This document shows, one piece after another, positions 1 through 12,554 of a stretch of DNA of 64,000 nucleotides; position 1 is the first letter of the stretch; the number at the start of each line of letters is the position of its first letter. The position numbers and the translations under genes are program-made. The notes beneath the pieces were generated by a model. That model was not told the origin of the DNA. It was given only the letters and a program-made list of their open reading frames with translations, and did no database searches. The stretch lies in contig JAQFVV010012507.1 of assembly GCA_028023455.1 (NCBI GenBank), forward strand, positions 3,456,901 to 3,520,900, read 5' to 3'. Origin of the DNA: Epiperipatus broadwayi (lineage: Eukaryota; Onychophora; Udeonychophora; Euonychophora; Peripatidae).

Positions 1-182
1 TGTATCTACTTTTCTTTTTATTTTATTTTTTTTTAATTATAACTTCTTAGGACTAAACAGCTGTGTTGAATTTTTTAAGTACTGACCTGAGACACAATTT
101 TCAAAATAACATTAGTTTTAATTATGTTAGAGCAAAAAAAATATATTAATAGAAACTAGAAAAACTAAAATAACAAAAAGTC

Positions 183-885
183 TAAAATAAATAATTATAA
201 TCATTTAAAAAATAAGGAAAAAAGAAATTTCAACATCCAAAATAATTATTACTTTATTTTTTGTTTACAATTTCTAATTCATCATGAACTAACTTTAAAT
301 TTCATTTTCAGTTATAATTTCATTGTATTCCTCACAAAATTATATTTCAAACCATATATAATAGTCTTACCTCAGATAATCCATAGCTTCAGAATCTCCA
401 AATAGGTTACATATGAAATCTTCATTTGCATCTTGTATCCCAAAAGTTACAAATGTCAAAAGCATCTATAAGAAAAAGATTCATCCTAATAAAAGATACA
501 AAACAAATCATTTCCAGAAGATAGATATGCATTTGCCATCATAGCAATTGGCTTCTTGTCTATCTAAAACTAGAAAATATAGGCTATTTTCTGTATCACT
601 GATAAAATGAGTTTCGTCTCTTCATTTTATATTTTTTGTGTACATCAGTGATGTTTATATTCTTTACGCACACCAGTGATGTTTATATTTTTATGTACAT
701 CAGTGATGCTACCTTGTTATAATTATTGTATCACATAGATATAATTTATTTACATATAGTCCATTTGTTAGCTATTGACTTGAAAATAATATGATAAAAT
801 ATATAGCACAACCAGAGTGACTCCAAAGCATGAGTATCAAGGCATAAGCAAAAATCAGAATTTGATTATTTGCCTGCATATGCAA
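183..885 (-). repeat. Diverged interspersed repeat, left member of a 15-kb-spaced inverted pair
   Basis: This stretch reads as the reverse complement of 15855-16502. Matching landmarks are the ACATCAGTGATGTTTATATT motif (present three times in slightly varied form at about 640-710), the 'cttcttgtctatctaaaactag' block, and the 'gcataagcaaaaatcagaat' block, all found inverted in the other copy. Many substitutions and indels separate the copies, so they are old. No coding frame survives. The segment GAAGAGACGAAACTCATTTT (minus strand), followed by ATCAGTGATAC, looks a little like the 3' half of a hammerhead, but the CUGANGA half is degenerate. Element class is unknown. Confidence 0.6.
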
Positions 886-1547
886 TCTTTTCATACATTT
901 GATTATTAGTTTTGTAACTCATTACTTGTAAACACAAACACATCACATAAATATAATAATAAGTAATAAATTATCAAACTTTTTGAGACTCATTATTTTT
1001 ATAAAATAAATTATTTTTTTATAAAATAAATGGATTGGAACTTTAGAAAATTATGGTAGATATGAATTTCATATGAGCAAAAATAAATATATAATTTATG
1101 TCAACACACAGAAACTACAAACTAAAATTAATAAAAATTATTATTTCTTTTAAAAATTAAAAAAAAAATTAAAATATTATTTAAAAAATTAAAATTTTGT
1201 ACTTACAAGTCTGATATTGTGTTTCATGTTGAGGCTTCATTGTAGGCCTTTCTTGTGAATAACATCCAATAAATGTCCATTTGAAGGCAGGTATGTATTT
1301 TCTGCCTTTAATGCTTCATGAAAATTACAAAATTGATCAAAAAACAAACAAATTAAATGTGATTTGGGAAATTACATCAGAGAGCTATCAAATCCCCTAT
1401 GTTGGTTAATGTCATGCTTATACATTTTACAGCAGTAAAGAAAGAAAACAACATTTTGACCAATCAAAAAAAATGTGTGAGTCATCTGTATAATGATGTA
1501 AAGCAGATAAAATGAACATGTAACACAAATGTATGTGTGTTTTGCAT

Positions 1548-1572
1548 CATATATATATATATATATATATAT
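1548..1572. repeat. (AT)n microsatellite
   Basis: Uninterrupted AT dinucleotide run of about 25 bp in otherwise unassigned AT-rich sequence. Confidence 0.9.
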
Positions 1573-1730
1573 TAGTAAAAATCAGTCATATGTCACATGA
1601 CCTATATAGCTTGTATTACCAATATGTAATATATAAAGAGTGTGCTAATAGCTCTAAACAAGCTTATTTATTTTATTTTTTGTGATAAATGCTACGAGAG
1701 AAAATACCTGAAGCCTTTAACTATGATGGT

Positions 1731-1784
1731 CCCCATTTCCAGACCGATTGCAAGCTATGGCTCTCATCAGTGAGGAGCTATGAC
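1731..1784 (-). ncRNA. Degenerate hammerhead ribozyme, minus strand (family A')
   Basis: On the minus strand CTGATGA (1770 back to 1764) is preceded by the stem I strand TCCTCA and followed by GAGCCATAGCTT, which can form an AGC/GCT stem II. The GAAAC core is mutated to GCAAT, so self-cleavage is unlikely. It is the inverse partner of the better kept copy at 1991-2041. Confidence 0.5.
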
Positions 1785-1990
1785 ATTAGATTCAAAATAT
1801 TAACTTAAGCCAAGCATTTATTTAATTTTTAAATATTAAGAAAAAGATCCAAATCTTCAGGCTCATATAGTTTCTTTGGTTAAAGAGCTGAATTTGAAGA
1901 CATGTAGATGTCTGAAAATTTGGATCTTTTTTTTTAATATTTAAGAATTAGATAAATGCTTAGGTTGAGTTAATATTTTGAATCTAATGC

Positions 1991-2041
1991 CCTAGCTCCT
2001 CACTGATGAGAGCCATAACTTGAAACCAGTCTGGGGATGGG
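1991..2041 (+). ncRNA. Type I hammerhead ribozyme, partly degraded (family A')
   Basis: Stem I pairs TCCTCA (1997-2002) with TGGGGA (2032-2037), and distally CCTA with TGGG. The core CTGATGA is at 2003-2009 and GAAA at 2022-2025. Stem III is the minimal AC-CA-GT, so the predicted cut is after GTC, between 2031 and 2032. Stem II (AGCCATAACTT) is weakened compared with the minus-strand partner. Both core boxes are intact. Confidence 0.65.
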
Positions 2042-2130
2042 AACCATCATAGATAAAGGCTTCAGGCATTTTCTCTTGTAGCATTTATCATAAAAAATGA
2101 AATAAATAAGCTTGTTTAGAGCTATTAGCA

Positions 2131-2210
2131 CGCTCTTTATATTTTATATATATATATATTTATATGAGAGCATTCTTTATATTTTATATATATATATATT
2201 TATATGAGAG
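2131..2210. repeat. Two-copy 40-bp tandem duplication
   Basis: Positions 2131-2170 and 2171-2210 are the same 40-bp AT-rich unit ending in TTATATGAGAG, differing only in the first few bases. It directly abuts the foldback at 1636-2140 and so partly duplicates its right edge. Confidence 0.85.
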
Positions 2211-2214
2211 CATT

Positions 2215-3290
2215 ACAATATACATATATATTTCATTTTTTTCTTTGACTAGGTTTATAATGATAATAAATGTGACTTAAGCATATTACTAAGTAACATA
2301 AAGAATCAAAAATTTTGCATGAGAAGATATGTGCTACCACTACTTTGTATTTTATATTTAAAAAATCGAATTTATCTGTGCAAGATAATTATAACTATTA
2401 AGATATTTGCTATTTTTTATTTTTGACAGGCTTTAAAGCATAGTATAATGATCTTTCTGTCATCAATCTGTAATAATTAAAACAGCCGATGAAGAGCCAC
2501 TACCATAATAATAATCAAAACAGTACTTTTCACAGTTACTATTGAATCATGAGGTGACACATTCCTTGTACAATAAAATTTCAATGCTAAATCATTCACA
2601 ATTATTGTGGTGACCTCAAGATTTATAAGCATATTGGCCTTGACCAATCTCTTGACCAAAATGAAGCATAGCATAAAGTATAACTGTTCTTAATGAAGTA
2701 CTTTCTAAAACTTATATTGCCAATTTTGGACCCATGACATTTCTGCAATTTTAACCTTTCTTCTTTAGTCTTTTAAATGAAGTGCTTCAAGCTGTTTAAG
2801 TGAAGCAGCAAAAACTTCATGTGAATTTTTCAGCCTTTTTCCAAATTTTTATATTTTTATTTTAATAAATTAATTTTTATTCTTTATTGCATTTATTTCC
2901 ATAATTGCTAATAAAAATGTTTAAAGAATAAAACAAAAGTTGTTTTAACTTCTTGAGTAAAACGTGAATGAATTATTATTAAGATCATGTAAAGCAATTG
3001 AATTCTGTTCTAAAATTCAATTTATAATTATTTTTAAAAATTGACAAGAAGTAACTGTTACAGTCATTATAGTATGTCACTTTATCATTCAATCACAATC
3101 TGCTTTATTTCCATTATTACTACCCCTTTTGACTTTTCTTCTAAAATCAAATAATTTCAAATAAATTCTGAGTTTAATCATAATTATAAAAATAATCATA
3201 AATATATAAATAAACTATAAAAATTTAGAGGCATTGTTATTTTTGTTGTGTTATGCTTCTCCATACAATATTGACAATTTTTAAGTTTTT
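2215..3290. other. Unassigned AT-rich DNA
   Basis: No ORF, foldback or recognisable repeat supported here. Short ORFs (for example 2674 back to 2477) have no protein-like composition. Confidence 0.5.
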
Positions 3291-5000
3291 AAAAATATTA
3301 ACTTGATACCTTTCATATTTATTGAGAATCATTAGGTATTTTCCTCAGAAAAACCATGATAGTTTCAATGACTGAAGTTTGTTATTTTGTCATTATCATT
3401 AGTGTGGAATTTTTTTAAATAATGCAGATTCTTCTGAACTGCTTTTATTAATTTTTAATTAAAGAAATATGAAGAAGTCAGTATCTTATAGACAATCTTA
3501 ATTTGTTCCTTTATTGTATTCCCTTAACTGTCAATGTTGATGGGTGTTATGTAAGCATTGTACAAAAAATAAAGATTTTATAAAAAAACAGATTAATTAA
3601 TATCTTATAGACAGTTGCCAAATCTCATTTTTATTCTATTGTTCTTGAAAGAAAGATTCATTTTAAGAGTCTTGTTTTTTTTTCACCATACTCAGTATAA
3701 AACCCATTACATAATATCATTATCTGTCCAATTTGACATGGTATTAATTTTTTTCAAATATTTTAATAATTATAAAGCAAATATCAGAATTAAATCTTTT
3801 TATATTGTGGTAACACTAACAGTTTTCTTTGTTTTCATTTGCTGTAAGTTGCCAAGTTCACTTTTGATATTAAATCATTATTATATATCAGATTACAATA
3901 AATTTGATGTAATTTGATAGATATTTTTGTTTAGAAATTAAATAAATTCTAAAACTCACACTTTACTTTTGGATTTTTTTTTTAAAATTCAATTTTAATC
4001 AAGACAAAGCACTATTTTATCATTTAACTTTTAGAAGAAGCAGATTGATTTTGCAAAATAAATTAAATCTTTTTTTATTTGGCAATTGTATTTAAAATGT
4101 GAATGTATAATTATCAATATCTTATAAATCGACCAACTTATGCTTTAAACATTTAAAACTTTTCAGTATCTTTTATAATATTGCTATATTTTCTAATAAG
4201 CTGTGAATAATGATGTGTTGCAAACAGATCATAATTGCTCCTACTATCATTTCTATGGTAATATTTTTCAGAAAAATATAATCTTTTATATTTAAAAATA
4301 AAACAATTCTGTAGAAAATAAATATGTAATACTATTTATTTTTGATTTGTAATAATTATTAAACTATTGTTGTGCAAAAATAATTATAAACATTCCAAAA
4401 AATTAAGTTTTTAGCACTTGAAATATTTTCTCAAATTATTATCACAGGCTTTGAATTTCCTCCATTTTTGAATATGTTAACATCTTTAAAAAAAAATAAA
4501 ATATTAGACACTGGAAAAAAAATAAAGTGCACAAAATATCTCACTAGAGGGTCATACATGCAAATTGATTTTCTTGATTTCTCATACAAGACATTCTTAT
4601 TAGAAAGAAAGAAGATATAATTAAAGAAGAATTTGATAGATTCATGACAAATTTATATTCATTGATTTGCATTTTTAAAAAAAACTTAAAAAATAATTTA
4701 TTCACTTTCAAAGAATGTTTATACTCACATTATTAATGAGACTTACCTATTTTGTTCTTAGTTGCAAGTCAGTTTTTAATGTTTAACAATGCCAAATGTG
4801 ATTTTTAAAAATATTATTTGTTTATAAAATAAAATTAAAAAGAAATCAAGTCCAAGTTATTCAGTTTTAGTTTAAAATAAAGATTTTATGTAGAAGTTAA
4901 TAGTTGAGCATTTTCAAAAACTCTCATCAGATGGAACAAAAGAAAGTATGAGATTATGTAAAGATTAAAAAATCAATATTATTTACTTTCAATTTTTGCT
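3290..5000 (+). repeat. Diverged interspersed repeat, longer copy
   Basis: Blocks of this stretch recur in the same order at 7790-8710: CATATTTATTGAGAAT (3317 and 7809), TAATAATTATAAAGCAAATA (near 3765 and 8325), an AAAGAAAT(c)AAGTCCAA block (near 4840 and 8560), and a 'gcattttcaaaaactctcatcag' type block (near 4909 and 8620). The second copy is shorter, so one copy has lost or gained sequence between blocks. No coding frame survives and the class is unknown. Confidence 0.55.
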
Positions 5001-7790
5001 ATCAAGTAAATAAAAAATCAATAAACAACTGGTTTTAAGCACAAAAGACAGCAACCAAAGCATTGTTAGTGCTACTATAATCTTGGAGTCAAACTCTTGA
5101 ATAAAAACATAATAAATCGAAATGATCGTAGAATTGCATTCGAACAAGGTTCTTTTGATAGTAATAACTTAATATTAAAATGAAAAATGCACATGAGCTT
5201 AAAAATGAAAGTTTTTGATAAATTTATTTTATAGTTCTTTATTTATGAATTTAAAATTTGAGTATTTGATAATAAAAAAAAAATATACAATGACTTTAGA
5301 TTCCATAGAAAATCATACAAAGATATATATTGAGACTAATAAGAAAGAATTGAAAGTGAAATATACTTAAAAAAAAATTAAAAAATATCCAAAACACCAT
5401 TAAAAAAAATCTAAAATAGATTTGGACTAGCCATGTTTATAGTAAAAAATAAAAATAGATAGATATTTAACGTTTATAATTGGATACAAAGAAATTATGT
5501 CTTTGAATACACCAACAATCAATTAAAAAAAACATCATTATATTCAGATAAACGTGTATTTCATAGTTGTGATAAGAACTGTAATTTATAGTGGTGATGA
5601 TGATGACTTTCTAAAAAATATGAAAACTTTTGAATAAAAAAGACATTAATTATTATGATGTAACTTTAAATATTGACATTATTGATTAAATTGTGGTAAA
5701 AGGGTGCTAAACAATAGCAAACTATCATTGATGAAATATATAGTGTTACCGCTTTGTCATACTTTCTATTATTTAGGATATTCCATCTGCTTTCGGGTTT
5801 TAAAACATATCTTACATACTTTTTTTAATAAACTAAAATCTGTTGAATAAACAAATTATCAAAAATATAAACATATAAATTAAAGTTTTAATGGTAGTTC
5901 ATTAACGGTAAAAAAAAAAGAAGTAATTTATTTAAAAATATCTGGCATCTAGTTTTACTTAAACGTTTTTTTTAACATAAACATATTTAAATATATACTA
6001 ATAAGATAATTAAAATTATAATGTAATAAAAAAAACATCATTGAAAACTTTTATAAAAATCTAATGTCATATTTATTTACAAATGATTGATTAAAATTTA
6101 ATCTAGAAAAGGTAATTATTTCCTTGGTAAATATAATTAAGCTGTTTGTAAATTGCATGACTATTCACACTTCTAAAGAAAAACTTTACATTTTAAATTA
6201 ATCGTGTTTATTCTATTACTCTGAATTAAATCATCATTTAATTAGTATAATTTGCCACATTATTTTTAAGTTTAATGCATGGATAGTTTTATTTAAGAAA
6301 ATATTTTTTCAAAAATGTTTATTAATAAAATCATTAAATATGATGAAAAATAGAATTGACATTTTCTTGTGTGTGTGCGCGCGGAATCTGTTTTTGTACA
6401 TAAGATATTCATTGTCATTACAATCATATAAAGCTAATAAAACTTCCAACATTACTTTTACTGTTTATTTTTAAAATCGTAAACATAAAAACATATCGAC
6501 AGCATTATTGATCACTTTAGTTTACTAGTTACTTTTTTTTTAAAAGCAAATATCATAAACTATTTTTGAATATGAATTTATAGATACATATACACTTATA
6601 ATTTTTAGGGTTTAGCGCAGTGAAAGAGTGAGAGTCTTTGGAATTCAAGGTTCATGGCTTGGCTTTATATCTATTATTAGAATTCTTATGAACATCTGGA
6701 CAATAAACTTTAACTATCCTTTTTTTTACTTTAAAATAATATTAATAGTCCTGCAAATAAACAAGGATTTAAAATATGCAATACTGAGTATATTTAATAA
6801 TATTTGCAGAATAGTAAACTTCAAGCATGCATTCCATAATAATAATTCAAAAGTTAGACACACTAGAATCATTATAATAAATTTGCAAAAACATCTCTTA
6901 TATTACTGCTAATACACCAGTTAGATAATAAATGGACTATCTTTATAAAACTATCATATAAATATATAGATAGCAAATAGATAATGAAGTGAAACTTCAT
7001 CTTAATAGTGCAACATCTTATTAAGTCTGCCTTTTATTATTTGAAACTATATCCTGTTTTATCAACATTGCTGCTGATATAAAGTTTTACCCCTTTGATT
7101 ATCAATGATTAATTTTCTTAACTCAAGACAATTTTTTATGTTACACCTAATCAATGTTTTCAAAAATGGTCAAGTTTTTATCTCTGTATAAAATCTTTAA
7201 TTTATACCAAAACTCAATAAATTGGACTTGATTTTTTTTTTTAATTTAATTTTAAAAACAAAATATTTTCTAACAATTACATTTTAACTTTGTAAATATT
7301 AAATTATCAAAAAACTTTGTAAATATTGAAAAATGAGTTGTAAATAATGACAAGGCATATAAAATATATTACAAAATGAGAGTACATAATCATGAAAAAA
7401 TAAATTCTTTTTTATTTTATTTTTTATATATAAACAAACAAATGCATTTATAATAAATCTATCAAATTCTGCTTTATAATGAGTACAATATTTGAAAAAA
7501 AGTCTAACACTGTGTTAATTCTAACAGATAAGTGATCAGTGTAATCAAATATTGCTAATTGTTATCTATTATGATGAAGTTTATTAATTTCTATTTTTAA
7601 AAATAAAATATACAAGAATAAACTAAAAGTGTGTATTTGTATTATTCTTGTTTTAAATAATTATTAGCCAATTCATGTATAAAAATAATCAGAAATATTT
7701 AATAGAAAAGAAAAAAAAAACATTTTCATTCCAAAAATTTTGCATGAAAATAAGAGTAAAATGGGAATGCATTGGAAGCATGTTTCCTTG
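5000..7790. other. Unassigned AT-rich DNA with a weak tRNA-like patch
   Basis: No gene is supported. At about 6608-6665 TTTAGCGCAGTGAAAGAG resembles a Pol III A box and AAGGTTCATGG weakly resembles a B box. This could be the head of a decayed SINE, but no cloverleaf can be drawn, and the ORF at 6628-6912 is low-complexity. Confidence 0.3.
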
Positions 7791-8710
7791 TGCTTAATAT
7801 GATAACTCATATTTATTGAGAATGATTGGGTATTTCCATCAAAAAAATCATTGGATATTCCATTGCTTTAGACTGCTAATTTTAATGTTATAATAAGTGA
7901 TATTAATATAGAGTTTTTATAACATAGATTTCACATTATTGTTTATTGATTTTTTTTATTTGAAAAAAAATCTGAAAATGTCAGTATCATATGCATAGCA
8001 ACTAATATCTAAAGTTTTACATTATTGTTATGGTGGAAAAATTCCCAGAGAGCATTTATGTCATTCTCATCTAGCTTTCATACAAAGATTTGGAATAAAA
8101 AATGATTTTTTGATTGTTTATATATTTTTGATTATTTTTACACACTAATTGATTTTTTTAAAAAAAGTGAAATTCACATGTGCACTTACAGTTTATTTAT
8201 TTATATTTTATTTTTAGAGTTAGAAGTTAATAAACTTAACTATAATATAATGGGAAAAAATCATATCTTGTTTGATATTATCTGTTAGAATTTATTCAGT
8301 GTTAAAATACTTTCAAATACTGTTAATAATTATAAAGCAAATATCAGACTTTATTGCAGAAATCAATAAATTTACAATAAATCTACATTTTTACATTTGC
8401 ATTATAAAACAGAATTTATCCACATTTTGAAAGAGTGTTTAGACATAGTTGATGATGTTTAAGGTCAGTTATTTTTATTTATAAATCAATTTTTATATAT
8501 TTAAAAAAGTTAAATATGAGTTTTTAGAATATTATTCATATATAAAATTAAACTAAAAAGAAATAAAGTCCAATTTATTAAGGTTTAATATAAAATAAAA
8601 GATTTTATATGAAATAAAAGGTTAAGCACTTTCAAAAAAACTCTCACCAGGTAGAACGAACTAAAATATCAGATTTCATAAAGATTAATAATAAAGTAAA
8701 AAATTCTAAC
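7790..8710 (+). repeat. Diverged interspersed repeat, shorter copy
   Basis: Collinear with 3290-5000 (see that entry) but with internal segments missing and numerous substitutions. Same orientation. No coding capacity. Confidence 0.55.
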
Positions 8711-9482
8711 TTTACTCATTGTCTGTAATATAATGACCTTTTTAGATTCTTTCTTAAATTAATAACCAATAAGTGTAGGCTCACAGAAACTAGTTTTTTT
8801 TTTAAAGCTATTAATGTCAGTTGTAATAATGGTAAAATAATTATCTAAAGTCATAGAAATATCATGCTAATATTTCTGAAGTAAACAATGAAAATGAGTA
8901 TGGCTAAATTAAAAAAATTGTTATATAATAGCATAATAGTTAGATAAAAGTATTTATTTTTTATCTTACTTGTGCTTATCTTATTGATAGATTGTCATAG
9001 GTGCAAGAAAAACATTATTTGCAAATTTATTGCAATGACTCTAATAATGATGACTTATGAATTATTATTATAACATGTACATTCAAAATTTATAAATATT
9101 GTTATTCATTTAGCATTTAATTACTTTTAAACTTTTGCTTGTTTGCTTGTTATTTTTGACACTTTTTTTCAACTTTTAGTTGTTGTTTTTTTTGTTAATC
9201 TAAACAAATTATTTTTGACCAAATAAATTTTGAAATATAAAGTCCCAAGTTAATATGACTTGGCCAAATAATTATGCATATTTGAAAAATTAAAAAAATA
9301 AAATCACTTGTAATATAATATAACTTTCACTACTTTTGGTGAAAGTATCAAATGTTTTGTTAAAGTTACATCTAATCTTAGCTTTTAATATTCTCTAAAT
9401 AAAAGAAACAACCCACACAATAAATTTAAAAGTATTTACATAAAATCAATAATAATATAGACTTTTATTAACTTTCTTTATA

Positions 9483-9490
9483 CTTTACAC
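9483..9490. repeat. hAT target site duplication, left
   Basis: CTTTACAC immediately left of the terminal inverted repeat. It matches CTTTAGAC at 12077-12084 in seven of eight bases, the 8-bp length expected for hAT insertion. Confidence 0.8.
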
Positions 9491-12076
9491 CAGTGTTTTC
9501 CAATCTTTTTTGTGCTGTGACCCACCAAAGTCTTTGTAAAATTCTTATGCCCACCCCCTGACATATACATAATTTTTAATATTCAAAAACTGAAATATTC
9601 ACTAAAAAAACTTGAATGATAGGTTTTAGGATGAAATAACTAGGAAATTATTGAACAAACATAGTAAGTAAATTTTCAAAACATATAATGGAGAACTGAA
9701 ATTCAAGTACAAAATAATTTTAATAAAGATTTTTTTATATTATTATAATCATCAGTAATTATTTATTATTTAAATTTAGTGAGATCCTTGCGCTTGATGT
9801 TTGCTGCAAAGATATTTTATGTCAGATTCCAATTAAGTTAACTTCAGTCTCAAATCTCCCCATTTTTTATATCCAATCTATTTCTTTTTTTATCAGCAAA
9901 TCATTTATGGCACTAAATCTGCATTCAGGTAAATATGAAGATGGAAACAGCAGCAATAATTCTCTTGCACATTTGGTTGCATTTGGATATTTGATTTCAG
10001 TTTCCTCACAAAGCCATGCCATCACTTCTTTTATATCAAATAAAGTTTTAAATGACTCATCATTTTGAATTTCTGTGAGTTCTTCTTAATACTGCATATT
10101 TGAAATGTCAGACAAATCCACTAACATTGGCTGCATAATCCAAATTGAAAAATCAATTTGTTTCAAATCTGAAAATCTTTCTTTTAAATCAGACAATAAA
10201 ATTTTCAGATGATCGACAATAACATTATTGCGGTATCAGTCACTTCACATTTTTTGAGCCAATAAAACTTTTCAAAATTTTTGTTATAAATATATGTTCG
10301 ACATAATTCAATAAAAGTAATAAAATCAAATATCTTCACTTTTGCATCGACAAAAGTTTTATTTGTTTCTTGAAGTTGTTTATTTAATATATTTAGTTTT
10401 TCAAAGATATCAGCTAAATTACTCACAAATGCCTTACCATCGATCATTAACAGATTTTTTATTTCAGATTTGTCACTTCAAAAATTACTAAGAGTGTCAA
10501 ATAGTTTCATAAATCTTTTTAAGCAGTTCCCTTTCGAAAGTCATCTTACTTCAATGTGAAGTATAAATTTCACATGATCTTCATTTTATTCTTCACATAA
10601 TAACTTAAAGAGACATTCACATTTGTCACTAACTATAATAACATTCATACACTTTATGACTAAATTTAGCACTTCATTTAGAACAAGAGAAATGTTTTGG
10701 CTACCATGTTTCCTGTGAATAACACAATGTACAAGAAGCATTTCTGGATTTTCATTTTTCATCAATTTTAAGCAACTATTTTTCTACCCCATCATATTAG
10801 GAGCACCATCTGAAGTGCAAGATGTTATATTTTTTTTGGTATATTATTGACATCTAAGTAATTTTTTAGTTTACTATATATATCTTTGGAGGTAGTGGTG
10901 CTTTCTAATGATTGACAGAACATTTCTTCAGAAAAATCACCTTTATCAATATATCTTATGTAAGTTATAATTATAGCCTTACTGCCTCTCAAAGTTAATT
11001 CATCCATTTGCAACAAGAATTTTCTTGTTTTTAGCTTTTTAACAAGTTGTATTTCAATATTTTCACTCTTTTCATCTATTATTCTTCTGATAGTATTGTT
11101 ACCGAGTGGCATAACTTTCACATCTTTATCATCTTTTTCCAGAACTGCTTTAAGAAATGCTGATACTGATGGTATGATTAATTTTTTTTCTATAGTATGA
11201 CTTTTCCAAGATTTAGCAATGAGCAATAAAATTTGATAACTAGCCTCAAGAGTACAATTGATAGTTTCATTATGAGCAGTAAATAAAGACTTTAGTGTTA
11301 CTCTTTTTTCAAAGTTTTTATTTAAACTTTGAAAGTAATTCAAATCTGAATTATTATGTTTTGCCTTCAGCTTCAAGATGACTTCATTTCATTAATTTGT
11401 TAGTCAAGCATTGTTGGCATAAAAGACAAAAAGGTAACCATTCATCCTTGATAGCAGGTATGAAACCAAATTTTAAATATTCCTCCAAATACTGACTTTT
11501 TTTTCCATGCTCCACTCATTTCACTATGGGTTAAAAAAATAAATATATAATTAATTAAAAACTAAAAAAGATAATATGAGTGGAGCAAACGTGGACTAAA
11601 ATTGCATATTTAAATATGTATGACACATTTACTTCACGGCAAGAAAAAAACTTTTTTATTTGACAAATTTTTCTGGAAAATGTTGCTTCTAAAACTGAAA
11701 TTAATAAAAATTATCAATTAAATTTACATACCATTTGTATATCACATATTTATACAATGTATATATTTTTTTAAAACAATGAGACTTTTACAACAATTTA
11801 ACATGTGCTTATTTTAAATCACCACCAATGGTAAAATGCTGAGCATTACTGTGAAATACTGCTAAAGTGCGATCTCAGCATAACCAGCAGTTCAATTTAG
11901 TGTCTACCAGTGAAATCATGGCTACAAACATGATGGACAGAATTTACTTATACTTGACATTTACCCAGCTCTAGTAGCGACTGAAAGGCACCATACAGTT
12001 AACTTAAACTCTGGATGAGTCTATTTTCGAATTGCCACCCCCCTGTGGGCCATAGGCCCCACATTGGGAAACACTG
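9491..12076 (-). mobile_element. hAT superfamily DNA transposon, ZBED/SCAND3-like, complete but inactive
   Basis: The left end reads CAGTGTTTTCCAATC. The right end read inward on the minus strand is CAGTGTTTCCCAATGTG, so the terminal inverted repeats agree at 14 of the first 15 positions and have the hAT-typical CAGTGTTTCCCAA start. An 8-bp target duplication flanks both ends. The single gene runs right to left (9785-11510) and is interrupted by stops and frameshifts. The element is 2586 bp, a usual length for an autonomous hAT element, so it is a decayed autonomous copy and not a MITE. Confidence 0.92.
9785..11510 (-). pseudogene. hAT transposase pseudogene (BED zinc finger, DDE core, hAT C-terminal dimerisation)
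   Basis: Reading the minus strand, an N-terminal block at about 11490-11390 contains YLEEYLKFGF and the pair C-LLC, the remnant of a BED-type zinc finger. A frameshift joins it to the longest open stretch (11376 to 10825), which includes the first catalytic block LQMDELTLRGSKA. At about 10820-10780 the frame reads CTSDGAPNMMG followed by a stop; its Asp is the expected second catalytic residue. After further shifts, the stretch 10447-10205 reads LADIFEKLNILNKQLQE, typical of ZBED5/SCAND3-like proteins. At about 9930-9880 PECRFSAINDLLIKKRNRL matches the hAT dimerisation domain. All parts are in family order, so this was a full-length transposase that would excise and reinsert the flanking element. 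It is now broken at several points. Confidence 0.9.
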
Positions 12077-12084
12077 CTTTAGAC
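12077..12084. repeat. hAT target site duplication, right
   Basis: CTTTAGAC directly after the right terminal inverted repeat; partner of CTTTACAC at 9483-9490. Confidence 0.8.
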
Positions 12085-12554
12085 TGTGCCTGCTCTAACT
12101 GTTTCAGCAAAAAAAATATTTTTTTTTATCATGGACAAATTGAATCTGGTATAGACAAGCAACATAAAATTATTCCTAAATTCATCATAGTAAAAAATTA
12201 TAAATCAGTTTTCTTTGGAAAACTGATTTATAAAAAATCTTTCTTTGTAAGAAATACAAATTTTTATATCACTTTAGTAATTCTTTAAGTATAATTTTTT
12301 TATACATTTTATAAAATTTTAGAGTATTTTTCAGCATTAATTTGCTGCAAAAAATTTTTTTTTTCTGTAATCACTTTCAATGTAATTTTGAAGGATTTTT
12401 TCTTAAACACTCATTTGCCCAGTTTTTATTTCTACATCTTTTTTTTTATTTGGGAAGTTTAAATATTTAATTTCTGTTAAAATATATATTGTAAATTTTA
12501 ATAAAAATGGTTAAAGACAAAATTTTCCATTCTATTATATAGATATAAATTGTA
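12085..12554. other. Unassigned AT-rich DNA
   Basis: Homopolymer-rich sequence with no ORF or repeat I can support. Confidence 0.5.

Larger units (their letters stand above)
1636..2140. mobile_element. Foldback element with a hammerhead core in each arm (family A')
   Basis: A large imperfect palindrome. The left arm starts near AAGAGTGTGCTAATAGCTCT and the right arm ends near AGAGCTATTAGCACGCTCTT; arms of about 220 bp surround a centre near 1860-1925. The right arm carries CTCCTCACTGATGA ... GAAACCAGTCTGGGGATGGG, a type I hammerhead arrangement, and the left arm carries its decayed inverse. The hammerhead and its stem I (TCCTCA with TGGGGA) closely match family A at 24.7-26.3 kb, while the rest of the unit differs, so this is a related but separate family. 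No protein is encoded. It is probably a non-autonomous Penelope-type or retrozyme-like retroelement. Confidence 0.65.

Noticed and set aside
3615-3917. 100-codon ORF (and similar ones at 6628-6912, 15190-15414, 60833-61015)
   Set aside because: Phe/Ile/Leu/Tyr/Asn-rich low-complexity translations expected by chance in AT-rich DNA, with no motif and no conservation visible within the window.
4915-4945. Minus-strand CTGATGA near 4930
   Set aside because: No stem II and no properly placed GAAA, and stem I flanks do not pair.
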